DNA of 64,000 nt from Pegoplata infirma (GCA_963921195.1 OY992539.1:158285307-158349306), one strand, 5' to 3'. Positions 31,284 to 42,552 are shown, counted from the first letter of the stretch. Notes: generated by a model from the sequence alone, not told the origin. Translations and numbers: made by a program.

Positions 31284-31623
31284 CACTCAAAAAAAATCTT
31301 GTAAAGTTACCAAAAAATCTCGTGATTTTACGAGGCTATTCTCGTAAAATAGGAGGTAGGTAAAATTCTCGTAAAATTACGAGGATTTCCTCGTAATTTG
31401 GAATGCGCCAAAAATTGGTAAAATAACCAATTTTATTGGTAAAAATATTTTTTTTAAAACCGGAAAAATAAAAAAAAATGGTAAACTTACAAGAAAAAAT
31501 GGTAAATATTTTGAAAAAAATGGTAAATTTACAAACCAAAATGGTAAATTTACAAAAAAAAAATGTTGTTAAACAACATCCTCGTAATAAAATAATTTTT
31601 GTAAAATAACCGTTTTTTTTTTT
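31284..31623 (+). mobile_element. Tc1-like 'CACTC' MITE, right half lost
   Basis: Starts CACTCAAAAAAAATCTTG and follows the 13633 copy ('cctcgtaattt', 'atggtaaacttacaag') for about 340 bp, with the same small deletion as the 11062 copy near 31360. It stops abruptly at the 579-bp duplicated segment without its GAGTG end. Confidence 0.8.
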
Positions 31624-31851
31624 AAAGTGTTTTTATCGGCGCATGCCATATTCTGTTTTGTTATTAAGGTTTTGTGATTGAAGAAGAAAACATTGTATTT
31701 CTAAAGATTATTTTTAATGTGGATTTATTCCAGACCATGGTTTCTGTAGCCACCTCTACGTCATCAGTGGAGAAAATTACATTAGATTTAAATTGTTTGA
31801 TTATTTGTAAGACTGTTTTTTCTATATGTTTTTTCATCAACAGACTTAACT

Positions 31852-31932
31852 CTGAGTGGAATAGAACCCACGTTCTTCAAATTTTCCATCAGTTTGCAAA
31901 GCAAGTACTCTACCATCTGAGCTATCGCCCTG
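31852..31932 (-). ncRNA. tRNA-Ala(UGC)-like pseudogene or SINE head, copy 1
   Basis: On the minus strand 'GATAGCTCAGATGGTAGAG' is an almost canonical 5' half with A box, and 'CTTGCTTTGCAAAC' holds a TGC anticodon in a plausible loop. About 20 extra bases follow before the B box 'GTGGGTTCTATTCCAC'. The acceptor stem does not close, so it is not a working tRNA gene. Confidence 0.6.
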
Positions 31933-32430
31933 CTTGACAAACTAACAGCTGAAGTTGGTTTGTTCGTATTTCATTACAGATGTTAAGTGTGTGACGTCAA
32001 CAGAAGATTTTTATTTTACACCAACAATTACGATCCTTAGAAACAACAACATTCCTTAATCTCTCTTTGTCTCGTTTTTGCACATAACAATTTTAGCGCT
32101 GAATTATTTGTTCATACACGTTAAAGATGAGTGCATATATTTGAGACTACTTGCCCGTAGGGCGACATATATTTGCATATATTTTTGTCAATTCTGTATT
32201 TTTAAGTGTTTTTATCGGCGCATGCCATATTCTGTTTTGTTATTAAGGGTTTGTGATTGAAGAAGAAAACATTGAATTTCTAAAGATTATTTTTAATGTG
32301 GATTTATTCCAGACCATGGTTTCTGTAGCCACCTCTACGTCATCAGTGGAGAAAATTACATTAGATTTAAATTGTTTGACTATTTGTAAGACTGTTTTTT
32401 CTATATGTTTTTTCATCAACAGACTTAACT

Positions 32431-32511
32431 CTGAGTGGAATAGAACCCACGTTCTTCAAATTTTCCATCAGTTTGCAAAGCAAGTACTCTACCATCTGAG
32501 CTATCGCCCTG
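32431..32511 (-). ncRNA. tRNA-Ala(UGC)-like pseudogene or SINE head, copy 2
   Basis: Copy of 31852-31932 in the second 579-bp unit, with no difference seen inside the A and B boxes. Confidence 0.6.
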
Positions 32512-32881
32512 CTTGACAAACTAACAGCAGAAGTTGGTTTGTTCGTATTTCATTACAGATGTTAAGTGTGTGACGTCAACAGAAGATTTTTATTTTACAC
32601 CAACAATTACGATCCTTAGAAACAACAACATTCCTTAATCTCTCTTTGTCTCGTTTTTGCACATAACAATTTTAGCGCTGAATTATTTGTTCATACACGT
32701 TAAAGATGAGTGCATATATTTGAGACTACTTGCCCGTAGGGCGACATATATTTGCATATATTTTTGTCAATTCTGTATTTTTAAGTGTTTTTATCGGCGC
32801 ATGCCATATTCTGTTTTGTTATTAAGGGTTTGTGATTGAAGAAGAAAACATTGTATTTCAAAAGATTATTTTTAATGTGGA

Positions 32882-34000
32882 TACTTCCCTTTGTACTATA
32901 CTGAAAGTTTTTTCTTCATGTTCCGTAATCACGTTTAAACGACTAAACCGATTTTAATAAAACTTTCACCACAGACACAGGTCTGTTCCGCAATCAGGGG
33001 AAAACGGCTGTACCGATTTTCATAAAATTTTCACCACAGATAGTACTTAACGAGGCGATCGGGCAAAGGGGCTTAAAATGCCGCAACCCTTAGTATTTAA
33101 TCAAAAAATATTTTTTCCTGTTTCTGAACTATATGCCATATACGATGCGTATCTATAAGCCATAGTTTTTTCTGCCTGTTCCGTAATCACTCTTAAACGA
33201 TTATACCGATTTTAAAAAACTTTATCCACAGATAGTACTAACCGAGGGGGAACTTAAGTCTGTATCAACGGGCGATCGGACAAGGGGGTGTAAACTGCCC
33301 CGCCTTTTGCAATGTACTGAAAGTTTTTTCTACCTGTTCCGTTATAACGCTTATTTTTTGTTTGCTGATGCGCGAAACAAAACCAAACTTATGACTTTCA
33401 AATTTTTAGCTACAAATAAATCAATGTTTCGAAAAAAATTGTATACCGATGAACAACTTACAGCTTATATCTTCAGTAAAAAATATATTCAATTTTTTGT
33501 CGTGCTAATACCCAGCAAAAAATAATCGAGATTTTGGAAGCACTGCATACAAGAATGCACTTCTGTAAGCGAACGAGTTTTGATGTTGTTGTTTTTTATG
33601 ACATTCGCTTACACAGCTGCATACCGTATGCGGTAGTGTAAGGTACCGGTCGCAGTAAATTATGGCAGTGATTGAAAAAAATACTAAAAATTAAAAAAAA
33701 AAAAACGCATGATTTCAATTGATATTTATTGCGCCGATATAAGCGGTCGAAAGAAATGCAGGTTTGTAAGCAAATAACAAAAATCACTCCCTTACAAACC
33801 TGCTTATAGGCAAGCAGTATTTTTTTGTGGGTATTTACGTTAAATGGTAACTGTTTTAAACCCCAACGCTGAGCGAAATCGAAAAAATCGCTCAACCCTT
33901 TAACACAGCGAAAAGTCATTAAGCAGTATAGTAATAAAAAACTCATTCATTATATAAATTTTTTTTTAACCCGGGCAACGCCGGGTGCAAAACAGCTAGT
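32882..34000 (+). mobile_element. Non-autonomous Helitron-like element, 3' end intact
   Basis: The right end has the Helitron signature: hairpin ACCCGG/CCGGGT at 33969-33986 followed by CTAG at 33996-33999 and a T. Upstream are three variants of a 'ctgttccgtaatcac...accgatttt' block (32920, 32980, 33180) and 'gcgatcggacaagggggtg', text I associate with arthropod Helitrons. A related piece is at 60829-61055. No Rep/helicase frame. The 5' end is not defined. A MITE (33511-33831) sits inside. Confidence 0.7.
33511..33831. mobile_element. CCCAGCAAAA-type MITE, 321 bp
   Basis: Ends CCCAGCAAAAAATA and TATTTTTTTGTGGG, with TA on both sides (33509-33510 and 33832-33833). Inside, 'gaaatgcaggtttgtaagca' and 'acaaacctgcttatag' make a further inverted pair at 33756-33810. 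Non-coding. Confidence 0.6.
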
Positions 34001-34210
34001 AAAAAATAAAGCCAAAAATGCATTTTTATTATTATTTTTTTAGTTTTTATTTAAACTAAAATGAAATTTGGTATAATAGTTAAATATAATATGCATACAT
34101 TATTTTTTAAATGCAATTTTTTTTGGTTATAAAATTATTCGTATCTTAAACTAAAAATTAATAACAAATGAAAAAGAATACAGTACAATAACTATATAGA
34201 AGATAAAATT

Positions 34211-34748
34211 TAGACTTGTGCTTAATCGTTAAATTGAGTGAGCGCTCATGTTCGTTCATTTCAGATAAAAGACCTAGTTCGTTCATCTAGTTCAATCGCT
34301 CTTTTGTGGTCTTCGTTCAACAGTTCGTGAACAAATCATTTTGATCATGTCTGTTGGTCGTTCACCTAGTTCATATCGTTCAGTTTTTGTTTTCGTTCAA
34401 CAGTTCTTGAACGAATCATTTTGATCATGTCTGTTGTTTTGGCTTTCGTTCAAAAATTACAAAAAAGTTGAATAAAAACATGAATTTAAAAAAGAAACAT
34501 GCAATTTTTGTAAAAAAACATAAATGCTGAGAAAGCGTGCCAAAAGAGAAGAGAAAACAAACGCCTAATGACAAAATTCACAAAAAAAAAAATTGAACGA
34601 CCGAACTGAAAGATCAAAATGAAATAATGACCAATTGAGCTGAATGAACGAAAAGACCTAAAAGAGCGGAAATGAACGAACTAGATAAACCGCTCAGTTA
34701 AGTGAATAGTTCAATTGAACTAGTTCGTTCGTGAACGACACAACTCTA
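34211..34748. mobile_element. hAT element, 538 bp, GTTCGTTC-rich
   Basis: Ends TAGACTTGTG and CACAACTCTA with the 8-bp duplication ATAAAATT at 34203-34210 and 34749-34756. Both subterminal regions are full of 'gttcgttca' / 'tgaacgaac' motifs, and a direct pair 'aacgaatcattttgatcatg' recurs 60-80 bp apart on the left. No transposase. Confidence 0.88.
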
Positions 34749-35045
34749 ATAAAATTTGTTAAATTAAAGAATTGATTTTTTGAACATTATTAATAGTTGT
34801 TTGCCACTAAAATTTTTGGAGATAGAATAAAAAAACAAAATCCATCGTCTGACAGATTTCAGCAGGATATAAAATGTTAAATGTGAAGAAACAGGAACCA
34901 CTTGAATATGCTGTTCTATTATATCCACCTTTTCGCCCATTATATTAGTACTTTCTTCTCCAGAGAAGTATGAACATAAATATTTTTTATGAGTCTTCTG
35001 TTTCTAAAACTATTTAAAAAGATAAATTTAATTGTTAAACCAATA

Positions 35046-36251
35046 AATTGCAATTATTTAAGAAAATAAATACTTGCGAGCAATCGCAATGAATGGAGAA
35101 TTCGTTGGAATGTAGAATTCGTTGGAATGGAGAATTCGTTGGACTTTTCTAATCATTAATTGTTGTCTCAAACTGCAAGTATAAAAAATTTCACATTATT
35201 TACGAGATATTTTTGATATTTAAACCATACAAGGGAATATTTTCGGAATCTGAGAAATTTCTGCATAGAAAATTCTCAGAATCTGGGAAATTTATATATG
35301 GTTTTGAATTGAGAAAAGTGTGAAAGAAAAATTTTAATTTTTCTAAAAATTTAGACATCCTGGTTTGTTTCTTACTAGTTTCATATTATCCAGTTATAAT
35401 AATCTTCAGAAAAACTTTTAATGTCAAATTTATTTAGTTAATAGTCAATAAAACTCTATATGTGAAAATTATTTACAGATCGCAGCCGACAAGAATTGAA
35501 CTCATCATCATCTGTAATACTTTGCTATTAACTGCTTGTAACGTACAATCACTCTAGACCGATACGCCAAGTAGGCTGTTAAGCAAGTATCAACTAAATC
35601 TGATTTTTTAAATTCGAGTGTAGTTGTTGCTGTTGTTTTTTCTCACAGAATTGCAATTATTTAAGAAAATAAATACTTGCGAGCAATCGCAATGAATGGA
35701 GAATTCGTTGGAATGTAGAATTCGTTGGAATGGAGAATTCGTTGGACTTTTCTAATCATTAATTGTTGTCTCAAACTGCAAGTATAAAAAATTTCACATT
35801 ATTTACGAGATATTTTTGATATTTAAACCATACAAGGGAGTATTTTCGGAATCTGAGAAATTTCTGCATAGAAAATTCTCAGAATCTGGGAAATTTATAT
35901 ATGGTTTTGAATTGAGAAAAGTGTGAAAGAAAAATTTTAATTTTTCTAAAAGTTTAGACATCCTGGTTTGTTTCTTACTAGTTTCATATTATCCAGTTAT
36001 AATAATCTTCAGAAAAACTTTTAATGTCAAATTTATTTAGTTAATAGTCAATAAAACTCTATATGTGAAAATTATTTACAGATCGCAGCCGACAAGAATT
36101 GAACTCATCATCATCTGTAATACTTTGCTATTAACTGCTTGTAACGTACAATCACTCTAGACCGATACGCCAAGTAGGCTGTTAAGCAAGTATCAACTAA
36201 ATCTGATTTTTTAAATTCGAGTGTAGTTGTTGCTGTTGTTTTTTCTCACAG
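35046..36251. repeat. 603-bp tandem duplication, two units
   Basis: 35046-35648 and 35649-36251 are direct copies that differ at only a few bases ('gggaatatt' against 'gggagtatt', 'aaaaattta' against 'aaaagttta'). Each unit has the short triplicate 'tggagaattcgttgga', a minisatellite stretch and the first part of a tRNA-like repeat unit. Confidence 0.9.
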
Positions 36252-37108
36252 AAGACTTGTTATTGTAATGTGTAAACAAACTTTTATTTTTAGTAATCAT
36301 TATTCTTCTTCCTCTCCTTCATCAATTCTGATCTAAGTACTTATTTTTGCAAACATTGCCAGACATGGTCTATATTTTAGACACAAATGTTAGGTGTTGC
36401 CATTTTTCCAAAGATACTGATTGCCACTTAGGGCGACTTATAGTCGTTATTTTTAAATTATTGTTTTCTGTAAAGACAGTCGAGTTCAGGCTCTAATTAT
36501 AATTATGTATTATAATTTTTAGATTTGTTATACTTATATGGTTTTGAATTGAGAAAAGTGTGAAAGAAAAATTTTAATTTTTCTAAAAATTTAGACATCC
36601 TGGTTTGTTTCTTACTAGTTTCATATTATCCAGTTATAATAATCTTCAGAAAAACTTTTAATGTAAAATTTATTTAGTTAATAGTCAATAAAACTCTATA
36701 TGTGAAAATTATTTACAGATCGCAGCCGACAAGAATTGAACTCATCATCATCTGTAATACTTTGCTATTAACTGCTTGTAACGTACAATCACTCTAGACC
36801 GATACGCCAAGTAGGCTGTTAAGCAAGTATCAACTAAATCTGATTTTTTCAATTCGAGTGTAGTTGTTGCTGTTGTTTTTTCTCACAGAAGACTTGTTAT
36901 TGTAATGTGTAAACAAACTTTTATTTTTAGTAATCATTATTCTTCTTCCTCTCCTTTATCAATTCTGATCTAAGTACTTATTTTTGCAAACATTGCCAGA
37001 CATGGTCTATATTTTAGACACAAATGTTAGGTGTTGCCATTTTTCCAAAGATACTGATTGCCACTTAGGGCGACTTATAGTCGTTATTTTTAAATTATTG
37101 TTTTCTGT
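35296..37108 (-). mobile_element. tRNA-like repeat element, inverted, ~1.9 units plus duplication
   Basis: Flanked by AAATTTAT (35288-35295, also 35891-35898, and 37109-37116), within the ~37-bp minisatellite. The unit period is 641 bp ('gatcgcagccgacaagaatt' at about 36075 and 36716), matching the 10-kb locus. The tRNA-like part is present three times (about 35485-35605, 36088-36208, 36729-36849) on the minus strand, the first being due to the 603-bp duplication. Non-coding. Confidence 0.7.
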
Positions 37109-37116
37109 AAATTTAT

Positions 37117-38570
37117 CTATAGAAAAATTCTCAGAATCCAAGATAATATTTCTATATAAAACATGTCAGAATCTGAGACATTTTTTCCTTAAAAAATTTC
37201 TAAGAATTTGAAATATTTTGCTATAGAAAACTTCTCAGAATCTTATATATTTTGTATAGAAAAAATTTTAGAATCTATTTTTTCAATAGAAAACATGTCA
37301 GAATCGGAGCCATTTCTTCCGTAAAAAATTTCTAAAAATCTGTGATATTTTGCTATAGAAAAATCCTCAGAATTTGATTTTTTTTATAGAAAAATATAAG
37401 AATCTAAGATATTCTCAGAATTTAAGATATTTTTTCTATAAAAAAATTCTATGAATCTAAGATATTTTTTTATGGAAAAATTCTCAGAATCTTTTTTTAT
37501 GTAAAAAACTTCTTAGAATCTGCAACATTATTTATATAGAAAAATCCTCAGAATCTTAGATATTTTTTTTTTTTGATAGAAAAATTCTCATAACCTGAAA
37601 TATTTTCTATAGAAAAATTCTACGAATCTGAGATATTTTTTCTATTGACAAATTCTCAGTATCTAAGATATTTTTTCTATAGAAAAATTTTCAGAATCAG
37701 AGATAGTTTTTCTGTAGGAAAATTCTCAGAATCTGATATATTTTTTCAAAATCTTGGAAAATTATAAAAATTTTGGAATCTGAAATAATTTTTCTACAGA
37801 AAAAATATGAGAATCTGAGATATTTTGTAATAGAAAAATTTTCTGATTCGAAGATATTTTCTAAAATTCTTAGAATCTGAGGTATTTTTTTCTATAGAAA
37901 AATTCTTAGAATCTGGTACATTTTTTCTAAAGAAAATTTCTCAGAATCTGATATATTTTTTCTGTAGAATATTTTACTGAATCTGATATATTTTTATAGA
38001 AAATTTCTCAGAATCTGATATTTTTTTTTCTATAAAAAGTTTTTCAGAATCTGATATAAATTCTGAGAATCTAAAATATTTTTTCTTCAGAAAAATTCTC
38101 AAAATCTGAGATTTTTTTTATATAGAAAAATGCTCAGAATTTAATAAAGTTTTTCAATGGAAAAATTCTCAGTATCTAATGAATTTTTCTATAGAAAAAT
38201 TCTCAGAACCTGATGTATTTTTTCTATAGACAAAATATAAGAATCTGTGATATATTTTCTATAGACAAAATATAAAAATTTTAAATATTTTTTCTACAGA
38301 AAAATTCTTAAAGTTTGAGATATTAATTCTATAGGAAAATTCTTAGAATCTAAGATATTTTTTTTAGAAAAATTCTCAGAATCTGAGATATTTTTTTTAT
38401 AGAAAAATTCTCAGAATCTAATTTGTTTTTTCTATAGAAAAATTCTTAGAATCTGATACATTTTTCTATAGAAAATTTCTCAGAATCTGATATATTTTTT
38501 TTATAGAACATTTTACAGAATCTGATATATTTTTTATATAGAAAATTTCACAGAGTCTGATTTATTTTTA
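37117..38570. repeat. ~37-bp minisatellite array
   Basis: Roughly 35-40 degenerate copies of a unit built from 'ctatagaaaaattctcagaa' and 'tctgagatatttttt'. Unit length varies by a few bases. It is split by the mini-me element at 38571 and resumes at 39739. Confidence 0.88.
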
Positions 38571-38703
38571 TACCCTCCACTCTAGTGATAGAGTGTATAT
38601 ATGAGTTTGTCATTCCGTTTGTAACACATCGAAATATTGGTCTAGGACCCCATAAAGTATATATATTCTTGATCCTTGATCGATTTTAAGTCGATCTAGC
38701 GAT

Positions 38704-38748
38704 GTCCGTCCGTCCGTCCGTCCGTCCGTCCGTCTGTCTGTCTGTCCG
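38704..38748 (+). repeat. (GTCY)n microsatellite
   Basis: Eleven 4-bp units, mostly GTCC with three GTCT, inside the mini-me element. Confidence 0.95.
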
Positions 38749-39436
38749 TAGAAAACACGCTAACTTTTGAAAGACTTTACGGAGGCTCCTGAAGTTTGAC
38801 ATATATGTTCTATATTTTCCGGGTCAGGTTGGTATTGCAATCCAGCAAAATCGGTCAAGTGGTTCAAAAGTTATGAGCAAAAGAGTAAATTTCGGCAAGG
38901 GTAATTTGCGAATTTACAAGATTAAAACCCCTCTAACTTTCGAAAGACAATTCTGAGGGGGCTGAAGCTTAGCATATATATTTGTCGTTCCCCATGTCTG
39001 TTTGGTTTTGAATTTCAGCAAAATCGGTTCAGTGGTTCAAAAGTTATAAGCAAAGCTCTGAATTTCACAGTAGTTTCACCTTTAACTGTTGAAAACTCGT
39101 TAAACAAGTTTTAAAAGCATGGTGAAATACCAGTTTTTTAAAACTTGTTGTTGTTTGTTTTCTTGTCGTGGGGTGCAGTGTAGTTGTTAGACAAGTAAAT
39201 ATTTGTTATTGTTTTTGTAACTGTATGTAACGGTGTATAGTAAGTATTTTTTGGAAAAAAATCAAAAAAAAGTTGGACTTACGTATATGAATGAATGTTA
39301 GTTTGTTTTTGGTTTTTAAAGAAAAGGATGATAAAATAAAAAGAGGGAAATATGTGAAATAGTTTTTTTTTGTATTATATATAGGAATAAAACAACAAAA
39401 ATATTTTAAAAAGTAATTTTGTTACTCAAAGAAATT

Positions 39437-39590
39437 GTACACTAAAAAAATATTTACACTAAAAAAAATGTTACACTCAAAAAAATGTTACACTCAAAAA
39501 AAATGTATACATTATTTTTTTTTAATGAAATGACACACTCAAAAAAATGCTGACAGTCAAAAAAATTTTACACTCAAAAAAATTTGATTG
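39437..39590 (+). repeat. Short tandem 'TTACACTCAAAAAAATG' repeats
   Basis: Six to seven degenerate copies of a 16-18 bp unit in the right part of the mini-me element. The unit contains CACTCAAAAAAA, the same sequence as the end of the Tc1-like MITEs in this window. Confidence 0.75.
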
Positions 39591-39738
39591 ATTAAAAAAA
39601 GTTTTACTCAAAATAATATATTTCTAATAAGAAATTTGTAATGCAATTTTTTGAAATTTTTTTAGAAAATTACTATCAGATAACATTGTGGAGGGTATTC
39701 ATAGATTCGACCAAGTCGAACTTAATTTTTCTACTTGT

Positions 39739-40150
39739 TTTTTCTATAAAAATTTCTCAGAATATGATTTTTTTTTTCTATAAAAAAATTCTTAGAATCT
39801 GATCTACAGAAAAGTTTTTAGAATCTAAAATATTTCTTATATAGAATAATTCTCAGAATCCGAAATATTTTTTCTATAGAATAATTCGCAGAATCTGGAA
39901 TATTTTTTCTATAAAACAGTTCTCAGAATCTGAAATAACTTTTCTATGGAAAAATTTTCAGAATCTGATCCATTTTTTCTGCAGAAAAAAAATCTGTAAG
40001 AATCTAAAACCTTTTATTAAAATATTCCCAGAATCTGGTTAGGACTTAAAACATTTTTTTCTGTAGATAAATTCTCATAATCTCAGAGCCCTTTTTCCTG
40101 ATAAAAAATATTCTCAGATTCTTATATCCAGACATTTTTGTAAAGAATAA
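39739..40150. repeat. ~37-bp minisatellite array, continuation
   Basis: Resumes the family of 37117-38570 after the mini-me element, with about ten units ('ataattctcagaatccgaaa' type). Confidence 0.8.
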
Positions 40151-40734
40151 TTCAAAAAATCCAAGTCATTTGTGGTACTCACCTTTCTGATTTATAATTG
40201 CAAATATTTAAGAAAAACATGCAATTAACCGTATCCTTAAATATTACGAATTTATAACAATCGTGTTTGTTTTTATGATCAGCCTCTTAGAAATTTTACG
40301 TTGCATTGAAACTTAGAAACTATTAGTTAATATTTTCACTTTTTTAACTATATTGGTTTTTATTTTATGTTTTTTTTCGCGTTATTTTAGTTTAATTGCG
40401 AGCATAACAAAATTTTCTGGTTTTATTTTCTTTTTATTTTATTTTGACAATTTGTATTTTAAAATTGTTGAACTTTACGCATTTAATGTTTAATATCAAA
40501 AATTAAACACTAAATGTTTACAATAAACATTAAATGTGTAATTTTAAAATTATTGTGTTTAAAATTTTATAACAATATTTATCAATTCACAAAATACTAT
40601 ATAATGTGCGTAATATTCAAATTTTTGTGTGTAAACAAAAATTTTAAACACTTGGTGCTCAATTTTAGGCGTTGTGTGTTATTTTACATAAAAATTTACC
40701 CACTTTAAAGTAGTATTTTTACAAGGACTTTTTA
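40151..40734. other. AT-rich spacer, nothing recognised
   Basis: A stretch near 40495-40540 repeats 'attaaacactaaatgtttac' and 'ataaacattaaatgtgtaat', a weak inverted pattern. No gene or element end identified. Confidence 0.4.
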
Positions 40735-40981
40735 GAGTGTATAAGACATATTCGTGCCAAATTTCAGGAGGATAACTGTTTTATTTTGGACTGCATCGTG
40801 CTATCTACAGACAGACGGACGGACGGACGAACATTCACAGAATGTCTTAGAATCGATCATGGATCAATAATATATATACTTTATGGGGTCCCCAACCCAT
40901 ATTTAGATGCGTTACAAACGGAATGACAAAGTGAGTATACCCCCATACTGTGGTTGGAGGGTATAAAAAATAAATGGGTGC
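40735..40981 (-). mobile_element. mini-me/DINE-like fragment, reverse
   Basis: In reverse order: 'gacagacggacggacggacg', 'tagaatcgatcatggatcaa', 'atatatatactttatggggt', 'acaaacggaatgacaaa' and 'ggttggagggtataaaa'. These are complements of 38575-38760 and include the element terminus. Confidence 0.75.
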
Positions 40982-42065
40982 ATTAAAAGTAATATTCTTT
41001 TTTGTTTCTTCCTTATTTAAAAGTAAAATATCCTTTGTAAACAATCTTAGGACAAAATGGCCACATGTGACTTTTGTGCTCTTGTAAAGCCACATTATTT
41101 TTACTATTTCAAAATAAAAAAAAAATTAAGATTTCTTCGGAGGTTGCAAACACGTATGATCAGTTAGCAACCACTTCCAGTTAACGTAGGGTGCTGAAAT
41201 TGGTCTCAAAAAATTCGTTTCGATGCCCTCTTTAAATTTTAATACGTTGACCTGTAGCGAAGCAAAAGGAATTCTAGGCCATCCTAACTTCGATACATGA
41301 GTAGTAAAAATAAGACTTTAAAAAAGTACTGTCTTAATTTGCAATGTACTGTTTTTTCGACTGGATGTACTATTTTTTCCTATTTCAAATATGGCAACCC
41401 TAATTGGAGGGTATAAAAAAGTCCCGCTTTTTAGGTCAAAATCCCCCTTTTTCAACCTTTTCATCCCGGCTTTCCGCCAAAACAGTTGCTAATTTTTTGC
41501 GAAGAACTAACCGCGAACTAAAACCGCTTGAAGAGGACAAAAAGTACCCCCGTAATTTTTTTTATAATTTTTCCCGTTATTAGCTCGGAAATTCGAACCG
41601 GCTTTTTGCTTTTTCGCAAATATGAAAATCATCGACCCCCTAATGTCCATGACACACAAAATATATTGTAAACACATTGATAGAACATTCTTAAATTACT
41701 ATTTATTATTGATGTTAATTATAACTCTCTTCTTAATTTTCAGATTAACTATGCAAAAGCAGTCTTTGATGAACGAGAGCTTTCTCTGGCTAACTTTTAG
41801 GAATCTTTTAAGCAACAAGAATTCTTTTGCAAACATGTATTAGCTTTTTAAGCATTCACCACAGAGTACTGTTAAATAATAATTTTTCATTTGTCAATAT
41901 ATTAAGTGAAAACTTTGTAAATACATACATGTAAAAATTTAAAATAATTTTAGTATTTTGTTAATTAGATTAACGACCCGGGTGAAAATAACAACATGTG
42001 TTCATTAGGGGTATAACGAAAATAAGAACCTATCATAACGGTACTGATAACAAAAAACGTTATCC
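40982..42065. other. Spacer with a 17-bp flanking direct repeat
   Basis: 'TTGGAGGGTATAAAAAA' at the end of the mini-me fragment (about 40964-40980) recurs at about 41404-41420, enclosing about 420 bp of unknown sequence ending 'atatggcaacccta'. This may be a small retroposed insertion into the mini-me end. No coding region is supported. Confidence 0.4.
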
Positions 42066-42552
42066 CCCAGTAAAAACATGGTAATGAGTTGTGAAAAGTA
42101 ATCATTACCAAGTACATTATTTATAATGAGTACCCATTACCATTAACATTATTTTAAGCCCAAATGTAACTACTTCTCTGTAATATGTTATAAAAGGACC
42201 TCTAAGTAATAATATCTTCTTGCACTTGCAGTTTTTAACCTTTACAATTCAATTAACTTAAAAAGTACCTAAAAAATTAATCAAAATTAGGCAATTTTTA
42301 AGTTTTAGTAAAAACAAGTTAAAGTTTAAAAGTTTTAATTAACTAATTATTTTACTTCTTATTGGTAATGGGTTTTTACTCCTTATTTGTAATCCGAGGC
42401 AGTAACTACTTATTTATCTCCATACTCTTCACTAGTTATTTTTGTCTCACGCCCTTGTTAAAATAATTAGTGTTTCATTCAATAAGTAACTACTTATTAA
42501 CATCTGTTTCGGATTACAAAACCCATTACTAGTAATGCCGATTTTTGCTGGG
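42066..42552. mobile_element. CCCAG-type MITE, ~487 bp
   Basis: Ends CCCAGTAAAAACATGGTAAT and, inverted, 'attactagtaatgccgattt' with 'ttgctggg'. The interior is rich in 'ggtaatgggt' and 'taactacttatt' motifs. Related by its ends to 2508-3240. Target duplication not established. Confidence 0.55.

Larger units (their letters stand above)
31625..32881 (+). repeat. 579-bp tandem duplication, 2.2 units
   Basis: Units 31625-32203 and 32204-32782, plus a partial third to about 32881, all starting 'aagtgtttttatcggcgcat'. By eye the two full units differ at about four positions. Each has a tRNA-Ala-like sequence on the minus strand. Small plus-strand frames of 87 and 60 codons recur with the unit and look spurious. 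The third unit is cut by Helitron-like sequence. Confidence 0.92.
38571..39738 (+). mobile_element. mini-me/DINE-like element, near complete
   Basis: Starts 'tataccctccactctagtga' and ends near 'ggagggtattcatagattcg' and 'gaccaagtcgaac'. It contains an 'agtatatatattcttgatcc' block and a (GTCY)n tract at 38704-38748, the two internal microsatellites that define Diptera mini-me elements. Two related ~130-bp blocks ('caaaatcggt...gttcaaaagttat', at about 38840 and 39010) follow. Non-coding. It lies within the minisatellite. Confidence 0.8.

Noticed and set aside
31852..32511. Functional tRNA-Ala genes
   Set aside because: The acceptor stem does not pair, extra bases precede the B box and the B box has a mismatch, so I call them tRNA-like pseudogenes or SINE heads.
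31674..32516. Repeated 87-codon frames as a duplicated gene
   Set aside because: The frame overlaps the tRNA-like sequence on the other strand and has no domain; its duplication follows from the 579-bp repeat.
33596..33946. 116-codon minus-strand frame as a small protein gene
   Set aside because: It lies across Helitron DNA and a MITE, has no recognisable domain and follows AT-rich composition.
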